Shown: piece by piece, positions 23,955 through 35,200 of the stretch
Position numbering within the stretch: the stretch's first letter is position 1
How the letters are laid out: the number at the start of each line of letters is the position of its first letter
Source of the DNA: Seiridium cupressi
Lineage: Eukaryota; Ascomycota; Sordariomycetes; Amphisphaeriales; Sporocadaceae
Direction: 5' to 3'
Assembly: GCA_036674765.1 (NCBI GenBank)
Contig: JARVKI010000166.1
Span: forward strand, 1 to 51,998
DNA length: 51,998 nucleotides
Made by a program: the position numbers and the translations under genes
The notes under the pieces: generated by a model
Databases searched by the model: none
Told to the model about the DNA's origin: nothing
The model's input: the letters and a program-made list of their open reading frames with translations, nothing else

Positions 23955-25893
23955 TCACCGAATGACGCTCCACTCGGCGAGCCGTCCTCCGCCTCCATCG
24001 GCGTCCTCGCGGGCGCCTGGTCTCCTTCCGAACACGGACCAGAATCTAAGCGTCTCGTCGCCAGCACCCGTCACGACTGTTCGCCCATCTGGACTCATGG
24101 CCAAGTATAGCACTCGATAGGTGTGCCCTGTCAGACTGGCAACCTGTGTCATGGAGGGGTATTTCCAGACGACGATTTGGTTCTGGCTATACCCATGGGT
24201 CGAGACAATCTCGTTGGAGTTTTTCGACCATGCGATGTTGCATACCTGGCTGCCGGTGTCTATCTCATTGATGACATTTCCGCGTACCGTATCGTGGAAT
24301 ATGATTCTCCTGTCGGCGGTACCACCTCCAGATGCCAAGAGACCTTTTTGGTGTGGCGACCAGGAGATTGCCTTCACAGCTGCTGTATGATCCGAGAACT
24401 TCCAAAGAGGTGTATCGGAGAGCTTGTCCCAAACCATCAACTTGTTATCATTGCCACCACTGGCCAGCTGTCCATCATCGCAGTTCCACTTCAGCCCGCA
24501 CACCTCCTGCTTGTGGCCCACGAGCTTCCGCATCCACTGGTCTGGAGCGCGAACATCTCGGTGATATATCAGGCGGTCTCGGGACCCTGAAGTCAAAATA
24601 TGCGTGTTCCACGCGACCGAGCCCACGCGAGCCGTGTGCCCAGTCATGGTTCTTAGCCGCCGCGACCTCTCAGCGTCCCATATCTGCACAAGCCCTTTGC
24701 CGGTACCGATGGCAAGATGGGTCCCCTTCTGTATCCATGACACGCTTGTAACAGTATCATCCTCGAGAGTGCAGAGCTTGTTGACTCTACTCGTTTGCGC
24801 ATTCCACATGTAAACGCTCGATCCAAGGCCAACGCCTAGCACGTTGGCACTTCCCCAGTCGACCAGATTCAAGTAAAAGTCATCTGCAAGCTCAGGAGCG
24901 TCCAGCACTTTATACGGCACCTTGGAGACTGCTCTAGGCTGCCGCCTGGGACTCAGGAGCATCTGCTGACTACCAAACCGCACCGGAGATAGACTATAAA
25001 TCTCAGATCTTGTGTCAAGATTCGGGCCATGCCGGCTTTGAGGCGTTCTGGACGGCGTCGGATGCCCGGCAATATTTGCATGATGACGTGGTGACATGTA
25101 TGAGAACAAGTTCTTGTGAGGTGTCGAGGGCGTGAACGACGAGGGGAGTGAAGAGGGTGGAATGTTGCTAGGTGGTGTGTGAGATCTGGTAGGATCATGA
25201 ACCCGAGTGGAGTGATTAGAGCCTGGTGCGTTCCCATCTGGCGACAGCGTGGGGGGTGTTGCCTGCGGTATTGAGTTCTCGAACAGCTCGGAACGCAGTA
25301 AGGTCGAGAAAGTGCGGTTAGCCTCCTCGGTCCTCTGGAAATGAAGTTCACCATGAGGAGTCCTCTTCTTCTGCTTGGAAGGTGTGGCTGGTGATCCCTC
25401 CTCATGGAGTAGACTAAAACTGGCGTGAAGATCCTGACCTGAGCGGGCGGGTATAAATCTGAGCGCTGTTAGCTATGCTGCGCACACAGCGACTGGAGAA
25501 GAACAGAGGCAACGCTGAGGTAAAAACAATTACATGTTCCAAGCCGATGGGCGAAACTGCGAGGGGCACGTACCTGTCGCCATTAATCCTTTGGCGTTTC
25601 CTACTAGGACTCGCGCCAGGTGTGCTGTCTCGCCGGTCTGCAGACATCTCCCTCGAGAGGGCTTTCGATAAAATTTCGGGATCTATACCACTGCTTCCAC
25701 CGGCCCTCCCACTATGACGAGCGCTCCTGGCATTGCCGATGTCTCCGTTCGCCCTCGCCTCCAAGCGGCCACGATCCGACGGTGGGGGTGGTGTGGATAT
25801 CCTGGCAGGTGTAGCTGCTGTAGAGCTGTTAATATCGCCTGCGGCTCGTTTCGGAGGCGCAAGGCTTCCCAGGCCTTCCGAATCTATCGTCAT
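23955..25893 (-). CDS. cdh1: APC/C activator Cdh1 (fizzy-related), WD40
   Basis: Co-activator of the anaphase-promoting complex. It recruits substrates for ubiquitination in late mitosis and G1. Two exons, 25893-25574 and 25458-23955, flank a 115-nt GTACGT..CAG intron; the product is 607 aa. The N-terminal 280 residues are disordered, with many S/T-P sites (TPGASPSRKR, TPSRTPQS, LSPVRF, LSPRR), the usual CDK targets that inhibit Cdh1. The C-box DRFIP falls at about 106-110 and is split by the intron. KVPYKVLDAPELADDFYLNL (from about 287) opens the seven-blade WD40 propeller, with blades such as GHTARVGSVAWN and GHKQEVCGLKWN. The last two residues are Ile-Arg, the IR tail that binds APC3. CSP/LSPVRFGSQ and the IR tail favour Cdh1 over Cdc20. 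The length is normal for filamentous fungi. Confidence 0.95.
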
Positions 25894-26847
25894 CCTTTTG
25901 AGAGCCCCCGTGATGGGTGGCTGGTGATTGCTTCTGTTATTTGCTCGTTGCGAAGATTAAGGGATTGTCCCAGGCGACGCTCGCTGTCGGAACAGTCCTG
26001 ACGGATGTTGTGTCAGGGAAACCAGGAGTACTGCGGGAACCAGCTCTTTTTCCGCGTTACGAGGCAAAAATAATGCGCAGTGGACAATGGCGACCGAACA
26101 CAATAACAATTCGGGAGCGGGGCGTTTGTGATTGTCCTGCTGAATCGCCCATGTGCGTTCACAGCCGTGATTCCCTTCCAGAATGCCCTCCGGCTGCTGC
26201 TACGGCTCTATCGCATACTCTGTGTTGTCGCTGCTTAGATGATGATCAATTGGAGAGGCCTTAAATTGAGCTTGAATGCAGCGCTTTGCGGACGGCTCGA
26301 GCTGGCCAGCGTTATGATAATGATCCGTCCCCAGTATCCAGCGAGGTCCTGTCGTGCGTGGTGGTGTTGGTAGTGGTTGCGCCGCTGTTTTGGTCGACAA
26401 GTAGGAGGTGTCGTGGTCGCCGCGACAATAGCAGTCGATTGTTTGGGATAGGTGGAATTGAAGCTGTCAGGTTGGCGATGGTGATGGGAGGGCCTGAGGT
26501 TGGACGGCGGCGATGGAGCGCAATCAAGTCGCGCTAAACGGCAGCACGGGCCATAACCAGACCAGGTGCGGACCTCTGGCTGCTCAGGGCCACAGGTCTT
26601 CCCCCTCCCCCCTGTTGCTGTTGTCGTGCCGTCCACGGGTCTTTCGCACACCCATGCACTCAGCGACTTCACTACGCGCCCAAGCTCGGGACCCACTAGC
26701 ACTACACCAAAGCTACGATATGTCCGACGATTGGACGGAGTTCCCTTTGGGCCAACCTTTTGCCTGCATCTGTATCGAGTCGCAAATCCCAGTTGTTTAC
26801 CGAAGCGCACGTAGGTCGCTCTTTCTGTCTACGTGTATATATCTACA

Positions 26848-27231
26848 TCATCTTTGCATTTCGACCCATGTGGCTCTTGGGGTGCACGCTGTCGTAGCAT
26901 ATGGTGGACGGAATACTTTGAAGCCAATCTCCTGCCACCGGGTGGCTGGTAGGCGCGTAGTCTGGTCCCTTTCAAAATACACGGAATGCTCGTGGAACTG
27001 GAGAATCCACTTCTCGATATCCAAGAGGCTGGGAAAAGGCCCAAGTCCCTCAAAATCATAATAAACCGTTTGAGGACAGCAACAACAAGGCGTGTCTGAC
27101 CGGTCGCTTGACACCCCGTAATCTACACGTCCAGTCCGCTCAAGAGCTGTGCGGGGCCGTAATTGCGACCCAAGACGCGCCCGTGTTTTCTGACCCGCGA
27201 GCCAATGCAGAGCGCGTTGTCGCCTATACAC
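26848..27231 (-). pseudogene. Possible coding relic, unknown
   Basis: A 127-codon minus-strand frame whose middle part translates as VYYDFEGLGPFPSLLDIEKW and continues with an aromatic-rich, well-mixed composition down to about 26890. The first 50 codons look like random Arg-rich sequence, so only the central segment (about 26890-27070) seems coding-like. No start, splice structure or family is recognised. It abuts an AT-rich, gene-free block, so a degraded gene or transposon fragment is possible. A chance frame is equally possible. Confidence 0.2.
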
Positions 27232-27539
27232 TTGTCCTGAGTCTTGTGCTCCATTTCTATCGGGTGCAAGTCACTTGACACGAAAGTTCACGGCTCGGAC
27301 CTCAAACGTGGCCGCAGTGGAGACTCGATCATAGCCTGTGTTTTTAACACGGGATCGAATCGTCGCGCAGACCGTTACAGGGCTCATTTGTTATTGTTAT
27401 GGTCTTAGGTGTCTTGCTGAAATGACGCGCCCCCCGCCATGTGAAGTCTCCGACTGGGTCGACGCACCTCCTAGCTGGGACGGCGCCCGTGTTGATAGGC
27501 TACGGCTAACACGTTTAGGTTTAGACAAGGTTTATCGAT

Positions 27540-28160
27540 TTGAAAACAATTCCATGTAACTATATCATAAACCTACGCGATTGGCGGATCACATCTTCTC
27601 TATACGAAGATCGCGCTTTTATACTGCCCACAAGTTATTTAGCTGGAGACTCCTTTGTGTGTAGTCTTGGCGAGTTTACCCACTAAAACTAACGGCTCCA
27701 AAAGGGTTCTGAAGAGTTATCTAAACAATTTATATAAATCTATAATATGACTACACGATCTGAGAAAAAGAACATCTTTCATTTTAGCAATCATTTCTTC
27801 TACCTTTGACTAAGGATATAAATTGAACTTTTCATCTCATCTTGTAGGCCTAGCAACTTTAGAATTGAATTTCCTAGACATTTAGTGACGGGTTTGAATC
27901 ATCTAGTCACACTTTGAGATAGGTCGTCAGTCAAAGGAGTAGCTTCAACTTACACCGCTTATCAACAAGCATACCTTGGTGCCGATTGCAGTCCTGGCCT
28001 CGATCTTCTTTCAAATTCCTGGTTCCTCTTTGTTTCTAGTCGGGAATGTTTAAACGATGCTGCCACCAGCACATCAACTAGTTATTGGTTCTCACTTCAA
28101 GCAGCGTAGAGCATGATACGTTGCATATGACCAAATCTAAATTCATCGTGGTCCATACCG
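27540..28160. other. AT-rich gene-free block
   Basis: Clearly richer in A and T than flanking sequence, with runs such as TTTATATAAATCTATAATATGA and no long frame on either strand. The composition would fit an old repeat altered by RIP (C-to-T mutation of duplicated DNA in ascomycetes) or simple non-coding spacer. No terminal repeats are visible. Confidence 0.5.
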
Positions 28161-28254
28161 CTTTCCAAGCAAAGCCCAGCCCAACTAGGGGGAAACACCC
28201 CAACGCCCACCGAATGCGATGAAATCACGTTGAGTAACCTCAAGTGCGTAGCTC

Positions 28255-29603
28255 TTAGTCAAATAGATCATCTGCCTTTTGTCGTCGGCGCGATCTCCCA
28301 TCAACCCTTTCCGCAAAAAGCTCCTTCCCCGAGTTGCTTCCCAATTTGTCAGGGAAAAGTTCCTTTGCTGTCTTGGCGCCGCCCTTGATCGCAAAGCCTT
28401 GATTGGCGCTTCGTTGTGCAGCTGATCCTCGTATGTTGAACTCTGCTGAACTTGCAGGGTCTGTTATTCGATCTACTAACCGGCCACTGCCCCCCGGGGC
28501 GGTAATGCGGTCGCCTAGCCTACTGCCGCGAGGCACGGGCTGCTCATCGTGACTTCCGTCGTACAAGGGGAGGGAGAACCGTTTCGATAACTCATCTGCG
28601 TCGTCTAGTCGGTTACTCTTGGGGGAAGACCCTGACGCCGGGAATAATTCCTTCCTACGGTTGTTGCGTGTTAGTCGATCCTTGATACTTCTTGCTCCAC
28701 GTCGATTACGTTCGGCTGAACCTTCACTTGGGGGCGTCGCGTCCATGCCCTGATCACCATCTCGATCTCGGACTGGAGAGGCGGAACGGTCTCGTCCGGG
28801 GCCGTCACTGGGGAAAAGCTCCTTGTTCCGATTCGCGCCACGGTAGGACCTCCGCCGATCATCGTCGTCCGGCGTGTAAGAGCGTCGGCGCCGGGGCCTC
28901 GACTCATTTTCCCGCGTGGCTAAAGCAGCAGCGTCATCATCGTAGAGGTTCACATCGAAGTGGGACACGGGCTCATCTTCCCGCCTGCCCCGTCGGCGTG
29001 TGGGCCGTTCGCCATCGCGGTCGCGATACCGCTTCATGCGGGTTTCGCGGTCCCAGTCCGGGTTCAGGAGATAGAAACGACTCTTCTCCGCTGCACGAGG
29101 TTGCTTCTTGTCAGCTTCCACTGCGATTCGTACCTGCAGCGTGACACCCGCCTTCTGTGAGAAGGGCTTGGCTGGTAACAGCTCCAGAGCGGGAAGCAGA
29201 GACACGTCTCCGATTTCGATGGCGGTAAGGGCGATCAAAGCTTCCTGTGCTTCCGATGTCGATGCGAATGTGACATTGAGGTTGTTGTCGTCGATCCACT
29301 CGAGCCGTTCGAATTTGATATCCGTATGCTCTTTGACGAAGGCTCTTACCTCGGCGTCGTTGAGACTGTCAAGTCCTCCGGTGATGTGCACCTTGTTCGG
29401 CACAACAGTATTGGCATCGGCTTGCTCTTGAGTCTCGGTGTCGACTACCTCGCCGGGCGACTGCGAACGTACTTTCAGTATGCAAATTCCATCGAGGGTC
29501 GTCCACCTTAACATACCGGCGTATCTTGTGCGTGGGCAATCGGCTGGTCAGGAACAAACTCGACATCCATGTCGACATCGAGGTCCATCTCCATGGCGTC
29601 CAT
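28255..29603 (-). CDS. NCBP3-like nuclear cap-binding protein (DUF2414)
   Basis: Related to NCBP3 (DUF2414), an RRM-like protein that in animals works with the cap-binding complex in mRNA processing and export. The fungal role is inferred. Exons are 29603-29517 and 29460-28255, with a 56-nt GTATGT..CAG intron at phase 0; the product is 430 aa. The N-terminus is acidic (MDAMEMDLDVDMDVEF). The RRM-like fold covers about 40-110 (HITGGLDSLNDAEVRAFV, then FERLEWIDDNNLNVTFAS, the WxDDxxxNV(T/V)F signature). A YLLNPDWDRETRMKRYRDRD block follows, then long Arg/Asp/Ser-rich disordered sequence with four KELFP/KELFA motifs. The first in-frame ATG in good context (GCCAAGATGG) is 29603. An open frame extends further upstream without another ATG. 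The family call is confident; no symbol is given because the fungal gene has no settled name I can vouch for. Confidence 0.88.
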
Positions 29604-30741
29604 CTTGGCGGTTTGACTAGCTGTGTGCCCTTGGTGGGTATCGACTGCTATTCGCAAGGCAACGGACAAGGCGTCTGTCGCAAGGAGGGAGCCAGAAGCG
29701 GTGGAGGAAGGCGCAGGAAACAATCTCCGTGGTCTTTAATTGTGGTTATTGCCGAACCATGCAGTCGACGATGGGAGTGAAGAGGGAAGCTGGAAATTCG
29801 AATTGGGAGACCAACTTTTCAGAAGGCAGGTGGTTGGCATGGGATAAGGTAGATAGGTAGGTGAGTGGTAGGTAAGCGGGATGCTTTGTGCCGTGAGGGC
29901 GCTGATAGGTATTTGCAAGGAGATGAAAGTCGGCTGCTAATTGCGAGAACGAAGAGGCACTGCGGCTCTGAAGATCTAGGACTGGCCGCGATAGGATATG
30001 GCCTTGCTCTGTATGAAGAGGCTGAGGGGATCTCTGCCGGCTTGAATCGAGCTTTTGTCTGTCGCAAAGTCCAAGCCCGCGCCGGAAACCAGCAGGGCGG
30101 ATCCGTCACCCCCACTTCCAGTCAGAGCTAAACCCAGCCAGGCGGGGGGTTCGCAAGCTAGGTACGTACCTATATCAACCAACAACCAACGTCAAGTGGA
30201 AATTGATGTAACTACCCTAGGTCAGATCACTTAATGTAGTTACAACTTACATAAGGGTCGCACAGCCGAATCCACAGGTTCTCAAGCCTTAACACTCGTC
30301 AGCCTTGTCGCTCTGCCCAAGTGCCATACTTGGGACTTCGCTCACGTTACACAAGGAACTAGGGGGAGTGGCGGTCAGGGCATTTGTTTTAGATTTTTTA
30401 TTGTTTTCAAACTCAATCGAGAAGTTGCTTTTCTCATGCGCATGGCATAACAAGGCTTCCTCATTTCCATACGTTTGGCTAAGAAACCACATGACATGCC
30501 TGTTAGACGGCTGCCCGAGGCATCCACAACACGATTCCATCGCCCGTATCGTGTCTTTTATGGAACAGTTCCTACCTCCCTCGGGGGAAGGGGGGAGAAA
30601 AAAAAGGCACAAAAGAACGCTGCAGCTCGACGAGCCATGGTATCCCGGTCCCCTTGTCTAGTACGCCGTCTCCAAAAACGCCCTTACCGCTTCTATCCCG
30701 TTTCTTGCCATCTATCTCCTAGCCATAACCTACAAATCTTT
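29604..30741. other. Intergenic, promoter of NCBP3-like gene
   Basis: It contains a GGTA-rich purine stretch at about 29845-29880 in the presumed promoter of the minus-strand gene starting at 29603, and the 3' UTR of the next minus-strand gene on the right. No additional gene is supported. Confidence 0.5.
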
Positions 30742-32229
30742 CTAAACTGTCTCGATTCGTCTACGGAGCTCTAGTGGCACTGGAACACAGGCTCCCGTCC
30801 GTGCCACCTTGGGTCGTGAGCCTTCGCCTTCCCCCGAACCCGCGCTGAAGCTTGGCGTTCGCGAGATTTCTGACGCTGTCCTTTTCAGACAGGGCAGTGG
30901 CTGCAGAATGTCGCCTGCTGATGGCCTGTCCCCTTCATCCATGCTGTCGTCCTCAAACGGATCATTGTGATCCAGCAAGGGATCGAAGGCCCAACTGTCC
31001 TCGAGTCCTTGAAGGTAACAAGGCGACCGCTGCAAGAAATGCCATGAGAATGTGTCGAACTGCATAGCGATATATAACGAGTCTAGCTTGCCGTTGGGTC
31101 CACATACTGCGCAATGCTTGCTCAGGAAGTCCTGGTCATAATTCTTGGCATCAACCAGTGCCGGGTCCAGAGGCCGGAGCATCGGAAGACCAAGAAGGGT
31201 CTCGGCCTCGCACAGTCGCGCCTGGAGTGGCATCCAAGCCCTGCCTTTCAGGAGACTCCCAAAGGCTGTTGTTACGGCGTTTGCGAAAGAATCACAGTCG
31301 GTCCCTTGCACGGCAATCATCTGATGAAGGCCACGAGACAAGCACCGCTTGTATGCATTGGTATCCTTCTCGAAGGGAAAGGCCACGGAGGCCATGGGCA
31401 TAAGAGAGACATGTACTGTCCAAGGTGCAGCCCCTTTGGTCGACTCCTTGTTAGCTAACGAGGTGTCGTTCACTCTACGAGGAAGCGTCAACGTCGCTTT
31501 GGTGGTCGGGGGCTCTCGTACGAGACTGCGGCCACGGATCGAGCTGGTGGAGAGGTCCATGTTTTTGGATCGGCCAGAATCTGAGGATGAAGTTCGTCGA
31601 TGCCTTGGTCCTGGTGGATTGGTGTCTTCCAGCCGGTCCACACGTTCCTCCAGGTCGATGGCGGCGTCATCGGATTCCATCAGCCGTTTCTCGAGTTTTT
31701 GCATGTTACCATCATGCTCGTCAAGTCGCTCATCATATACGGCGAGACGGTTGTGTACCTCGACCTGCTGCTTTCCCACCTGATCTACCGAATGCCAGAC
31801 GCTAGTGATCTGTCTGTAGATGCTTCGGTTCTCTTGACCAAAATCCTCCTTGCTCTTCTCATACTGCTCCTCTAAATCCCCCAGGCGCCTGACCACGTCA
31901 CCGAGGGCACTGCCCAGACCACCGTCATGCTCTCGGTCGAGCTGTTCCTCTAGTACTTGGACTCGCCGGATGAGTTGTTCTATTTGTGCCTTGTCCGGCG
32001 GCTGCTCAGGTCCTTTGATGTGATAACATGATAGATGGCCACATTCGCAGGAGACGCCAGGCAAACAACGGTTGAGGGTGAAGCCGACGCACCCGCAACG
32101 ATGACCTTTGACCTCCGGGTTGAGTAGTATGTAGCGGCATTGCCCGCTTGGTAGTTTCGTCTCATCAATATCCGGCATAGGTTCCTGGGGAGGGGAAGGG
32201 GAAGGGGAAGCGGAAGGGTGAGCAGACAT
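30742..32229 (-). CDS. Cys-rich/coiled-coil protein, unknown function
   Basis: No named family is recognised. The single exon encodes 495 aa, with ATG at 32229. A Pro/Ser-rich start is followed by a compact cysteine/histidine cluster (C31, C45, C47, C55, C61, C63, H65, C68, H70). The end of this cluster, CECGHLSCYH, has the C-x-C..C-x-H spacing of zinc-binding SWIM-like modules. A long coiled coil (about 80-205, E/Q/L/R heptads) follows, then a Ser-rich linker with a basic KRT patch. A globular C-terminal part (about 265-440) has WTVHVSLMPMASVAFPFEKD and a second Cys pair (HCAVCGPNGKLD). The tail (about 440-495) is Ser-rich and basic and may carry a nuclear localisation signal (RPKVARTG). The mix suggests a nuclear zinc-binding, self-associating protein, but this is inference. 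The long intronless frame with protein-like composition makes the gene itself secure. Confidence 0.82.
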   Translation of the reverse strand: MSAHPSASPSPSPPQEPMPDIDETKLPSGQCRYILLNPEVKGHRCGCVGFTLNRCLPGVSCECGHLSCYHIKGPEQPPDKAQIEQLIRRVQVLEEQLDREHDGGLGSALGDVVRRLGDLEEQYEKSKEDFGQENRSIYRQITSVWHSVDQVGKQQVEVHNRLAVYDERLDEHDGNMQKLEKRLMESDDAAIDLEERVDRLEDTNPPGPRHRRTSSSDSGRSKNMDLSTSSIRGRSLVREPPTTKATLTLPRRVNDTSLANKESTKGAAPWTVHVSLMPMASVAFPFEKDTNAYKRCLSRGLHQMIAVQGTDCDSFANAVTTAFGSLLKGRAWMPLQARLCEAETLLGLPMLRPLDPALVDAKNYDQDFLSKHCAVCGPNGKLDSLYIAMQFDTFSWHFLQRSPCYLQGLEDSWAFDPLLDHNDPFEDDSMDEGDRPSAGDILQPLPCLKRTASEISRTPSFSAGSGEGEGSRPKVARTGACVPVPLELRRRIETV

Positions 32230-35200
32230 GGTCGCGGTGTAGCCTCCTCACAACGGGCCTGTGGTCCTTGGGGAGGGCGCCGAGTCTTTTCTCTTCTGGC
32301 TTCGAGCTCTTTAGACACTATCGAACCCAGCACGCAAACACCTTCTGCATGGAGTCTACGTCATCCATGGAACAGCTCAGGAAGTGTATACAAGTTGACA
32401 AGATCGCGTGATGACCTTGTACGAGAATGATAGAGATAATCGAGAGCAGTGATGCGGTCGCGAGAGAAACAGTCACCAGTGCTGTGGAAGGAGAGCCAGG
32501 AATTTGAGGTGGGTTGATGTGATAAGTGTGCAGGTTGAGCCAAAAGCTCAATGCGCCCAGGCTTGTGATTGTGCGGCGACCCAGAGATATGCGGCCGAGA
32601 CAGGGCGCGGGATGTCGCGCAAGGGTGAGTCCGATAGCAGGCGGGTACTGGCAGATGGGTAGCTGCTGAGGAGAGGTCCAAGTACACAGGCGTAACTAGT
32701 CAGAGCTGACAGGCAGAGCCAGCGGTTCCAAGATGGCAAATGCAGGACGAGATGGCGGGAGAGAGGGTGTCGCAAGGTGCCAGGCCATTAATATTGCCCC
32801 TCGACGGATGCGCTCGCCCTTGTATGCGTTGCAGATAGACCGATAGGCCAGAAATGGCCGAGATACCCTTCCAGAGATGAGAGGCCGGGCAGGGGTCAGG
32901 ATTGGCATAAGATACTTTGGGGGGCATGCGCGCATTTGCATGTACAGTACACTGTCGCTCCCCTCCAAGCAAAGTGGTCCTCGCCGAGGCGGACGAGCAG
33001 TGATGAGTGATGCGCTACAGGGCCCACGGCCACGCCCGCCGGTCGCTGCTGGGCAGGATGTGGATCAGCCGCCTCCCTCAAGCGCTGCGCGTGTGTGTCA
33101 ATGCTGCGTGCAGGTTACAGGGCCGCCGGGGCACAGAGAGGTCAACTCGCCTGTTGGAGAGGACAGGAGAAAGTGGGAGCCGTGCAGAAGCGAGTCAGGG
33201 AGAAGGAAGATTTGACACAAGAAAGTATAACTAGGCCCGTTACCCACCTCAGCGCATACCCAAGAAGAGCATGGAGAAAGCCCACGGCCCACTCTGTTTT
33301 CCGGTGGGTGGTTCCCTTCCCCCAGGAATCGAACGGCCAAGAGGTGGTGGATGGGTGTCGTTTGATGGAGGTGATGGAGCTGTGGAGCGATGGAGCAATG
33401 GAGGCACGGAGGGATCGAAGTACCACAACGGCTGCTCGCTGCATCCTCTCGCTGCAACTTTATCAAATCGCAGTAACGCAGTGCAGACAGTGTCCAAAAA
33501 AGCATTGCGAAATACCACATGGGATGCCGCGAAATCTTGATAGGCGAGAGGGACGGGCTGTGGGGGCACTGATAAGACCGCCGCTGGCTGTGCCGTTGAT
33601 TCGCCAAATGCAACCTCAATCCCACCCATGCGACGACATGACGCCGGGCGGCAGATTCTCTGACTGGGCACTCGGCGCCCGACAGATTTGATATCTCCCT
33701 CGTCGCATCAAGCTCTGACTGACTAGCACAAGGTACAGTAATCAGGTATGTAGCGGGAAGGGCCGTCAGGCGGTGTAATGTCATTATCAGCAGCCCTCGC
33801 GCACCAGCATGTACATGCCACACCCATAGATAGGTAGATATCCAGCCCATGCATCGTACCCCATGCCTTGCCATGAATAGACTTTGACACCATGGCAACT
33901 CCAACAGAGCCAAACCAAGCCATCAGGTAGGTCCGACATGGACATCGACCACGCACAGCAATGTGCCTCTCCGGCCCTGATGCGGCAACTACTTACTGCT
34001 ATCAGGCAGTGCTTGATGTGCTCGACGTGCTCCCTGCCAAGGGTCATGAAACTGGAGAGATTGCCAACGCTCCACACGAGCGCTCAACGGATCAATTGCA
34101 CCATTTGCAAGCTCGGTTGGCTGACAATGTGTCATTCTGCTCGACAATGGTGTGCGAATCCTCGTTTCGGTAGGGAACGGGACGGAACCCTTGACCCCGC
34201 CATGGCGAATTTCATTGACACCAGGAATTGGCCCGGGTTCAAGTCGTAGTGATGGGATCGATGTACTTACATGTTCGACACATGGCCGGATGAGAGCCCT
34301 CTCTCTGTCTGTGCGCGGCTTTGTTTTGGACATGTCCTGATAGTGACGAGAAAGGCGTGAGCTTCACTTCCTACATCCGTGACTATTAATTGAAAACCGG
34401 GACAGACGTGCGCTGGGCACTTTTGGCAGCCACCCGCTCGCCATGCATACCTCCAGGGCCACTTGTCCTGCCTGCGAATCGTTTCTTTGCCAACAACCAC
34501 AGATAAGCCAATGTCGCGCCAGATGGTGCACAATCAACTGTTTCACCTCGTCCGATATGAGAGGCTGAGAATCAAAGACGCCATACTCGAAGCCTAATCT
34601 TGACTTAGGTCGCACCGCAGATAATGAAAGCTTATTCATGGCCGCTTCCTGTGTTAACTAGGGTAGACCCTCCAACCTGGCGGATAATGGGCAGGGGGCG
34701 CTTCGCAGGATGACAGACTGATAGCGTGTACTGTACTGAGACAGCAGGCATGTCCTACCTCATTGTTGACCTGGCTTAGCTAGACCTTGAGCTAAGGATA
34801 TGGTCATTCAGGAACATCGTTTGTGCTGGTAAGACATGATCGCTTTGAGAACATACCACACCACTAACGCAAGGTACGTCGCTGATGGGATGCGCGACCT
34901 AACCCCCACGCCGCAACGCGAGAGATGGGTACAGCCAAGCCACCCCCGAAAACGTGTCTTGATACAATACAATCGCGCAGCCCACCCTGTACCACCTTGC
35001 ACCATTTCGGTTCATACTCGCTCATGCCCTTTTGCATCATGGCTGGGCGGCTAACCCACTCGCTCCTACACCACGGATTTTAGCCAGGGACAGCGCCTTG
35101 CGGCATCTTGCGGTGAGCTGTAATCATCGAGACCCCCTTTATTTTTCTCCTTCTCTTCGCATACCTAAACCCGGCACTTCTCCTAGCCCAAGGGTTCTGG

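Larger units (their letters stand above)
25894..28254. other. Upstream region of cdh1 and AT-rich block
   Basis: 25894-26850 is the likely promoter and leader of cdh1, with short chance frames on both strands. 27540-28160 is distinctly AT-rich, with no open frames of note. A protein-like frame at 26848-27231 on the minus strand is listed separately. No gene is supported here. Confidence 0.5.

Noticed and set aside
33098..33913. 271-codon intronless minus-strand frame
   Set aside because: The translation is rich in His/Ser/Arg/Pro/Cys without any domain, repeat or balanced core. Other frames over the same DNA are also open by composition. It looks like chance.
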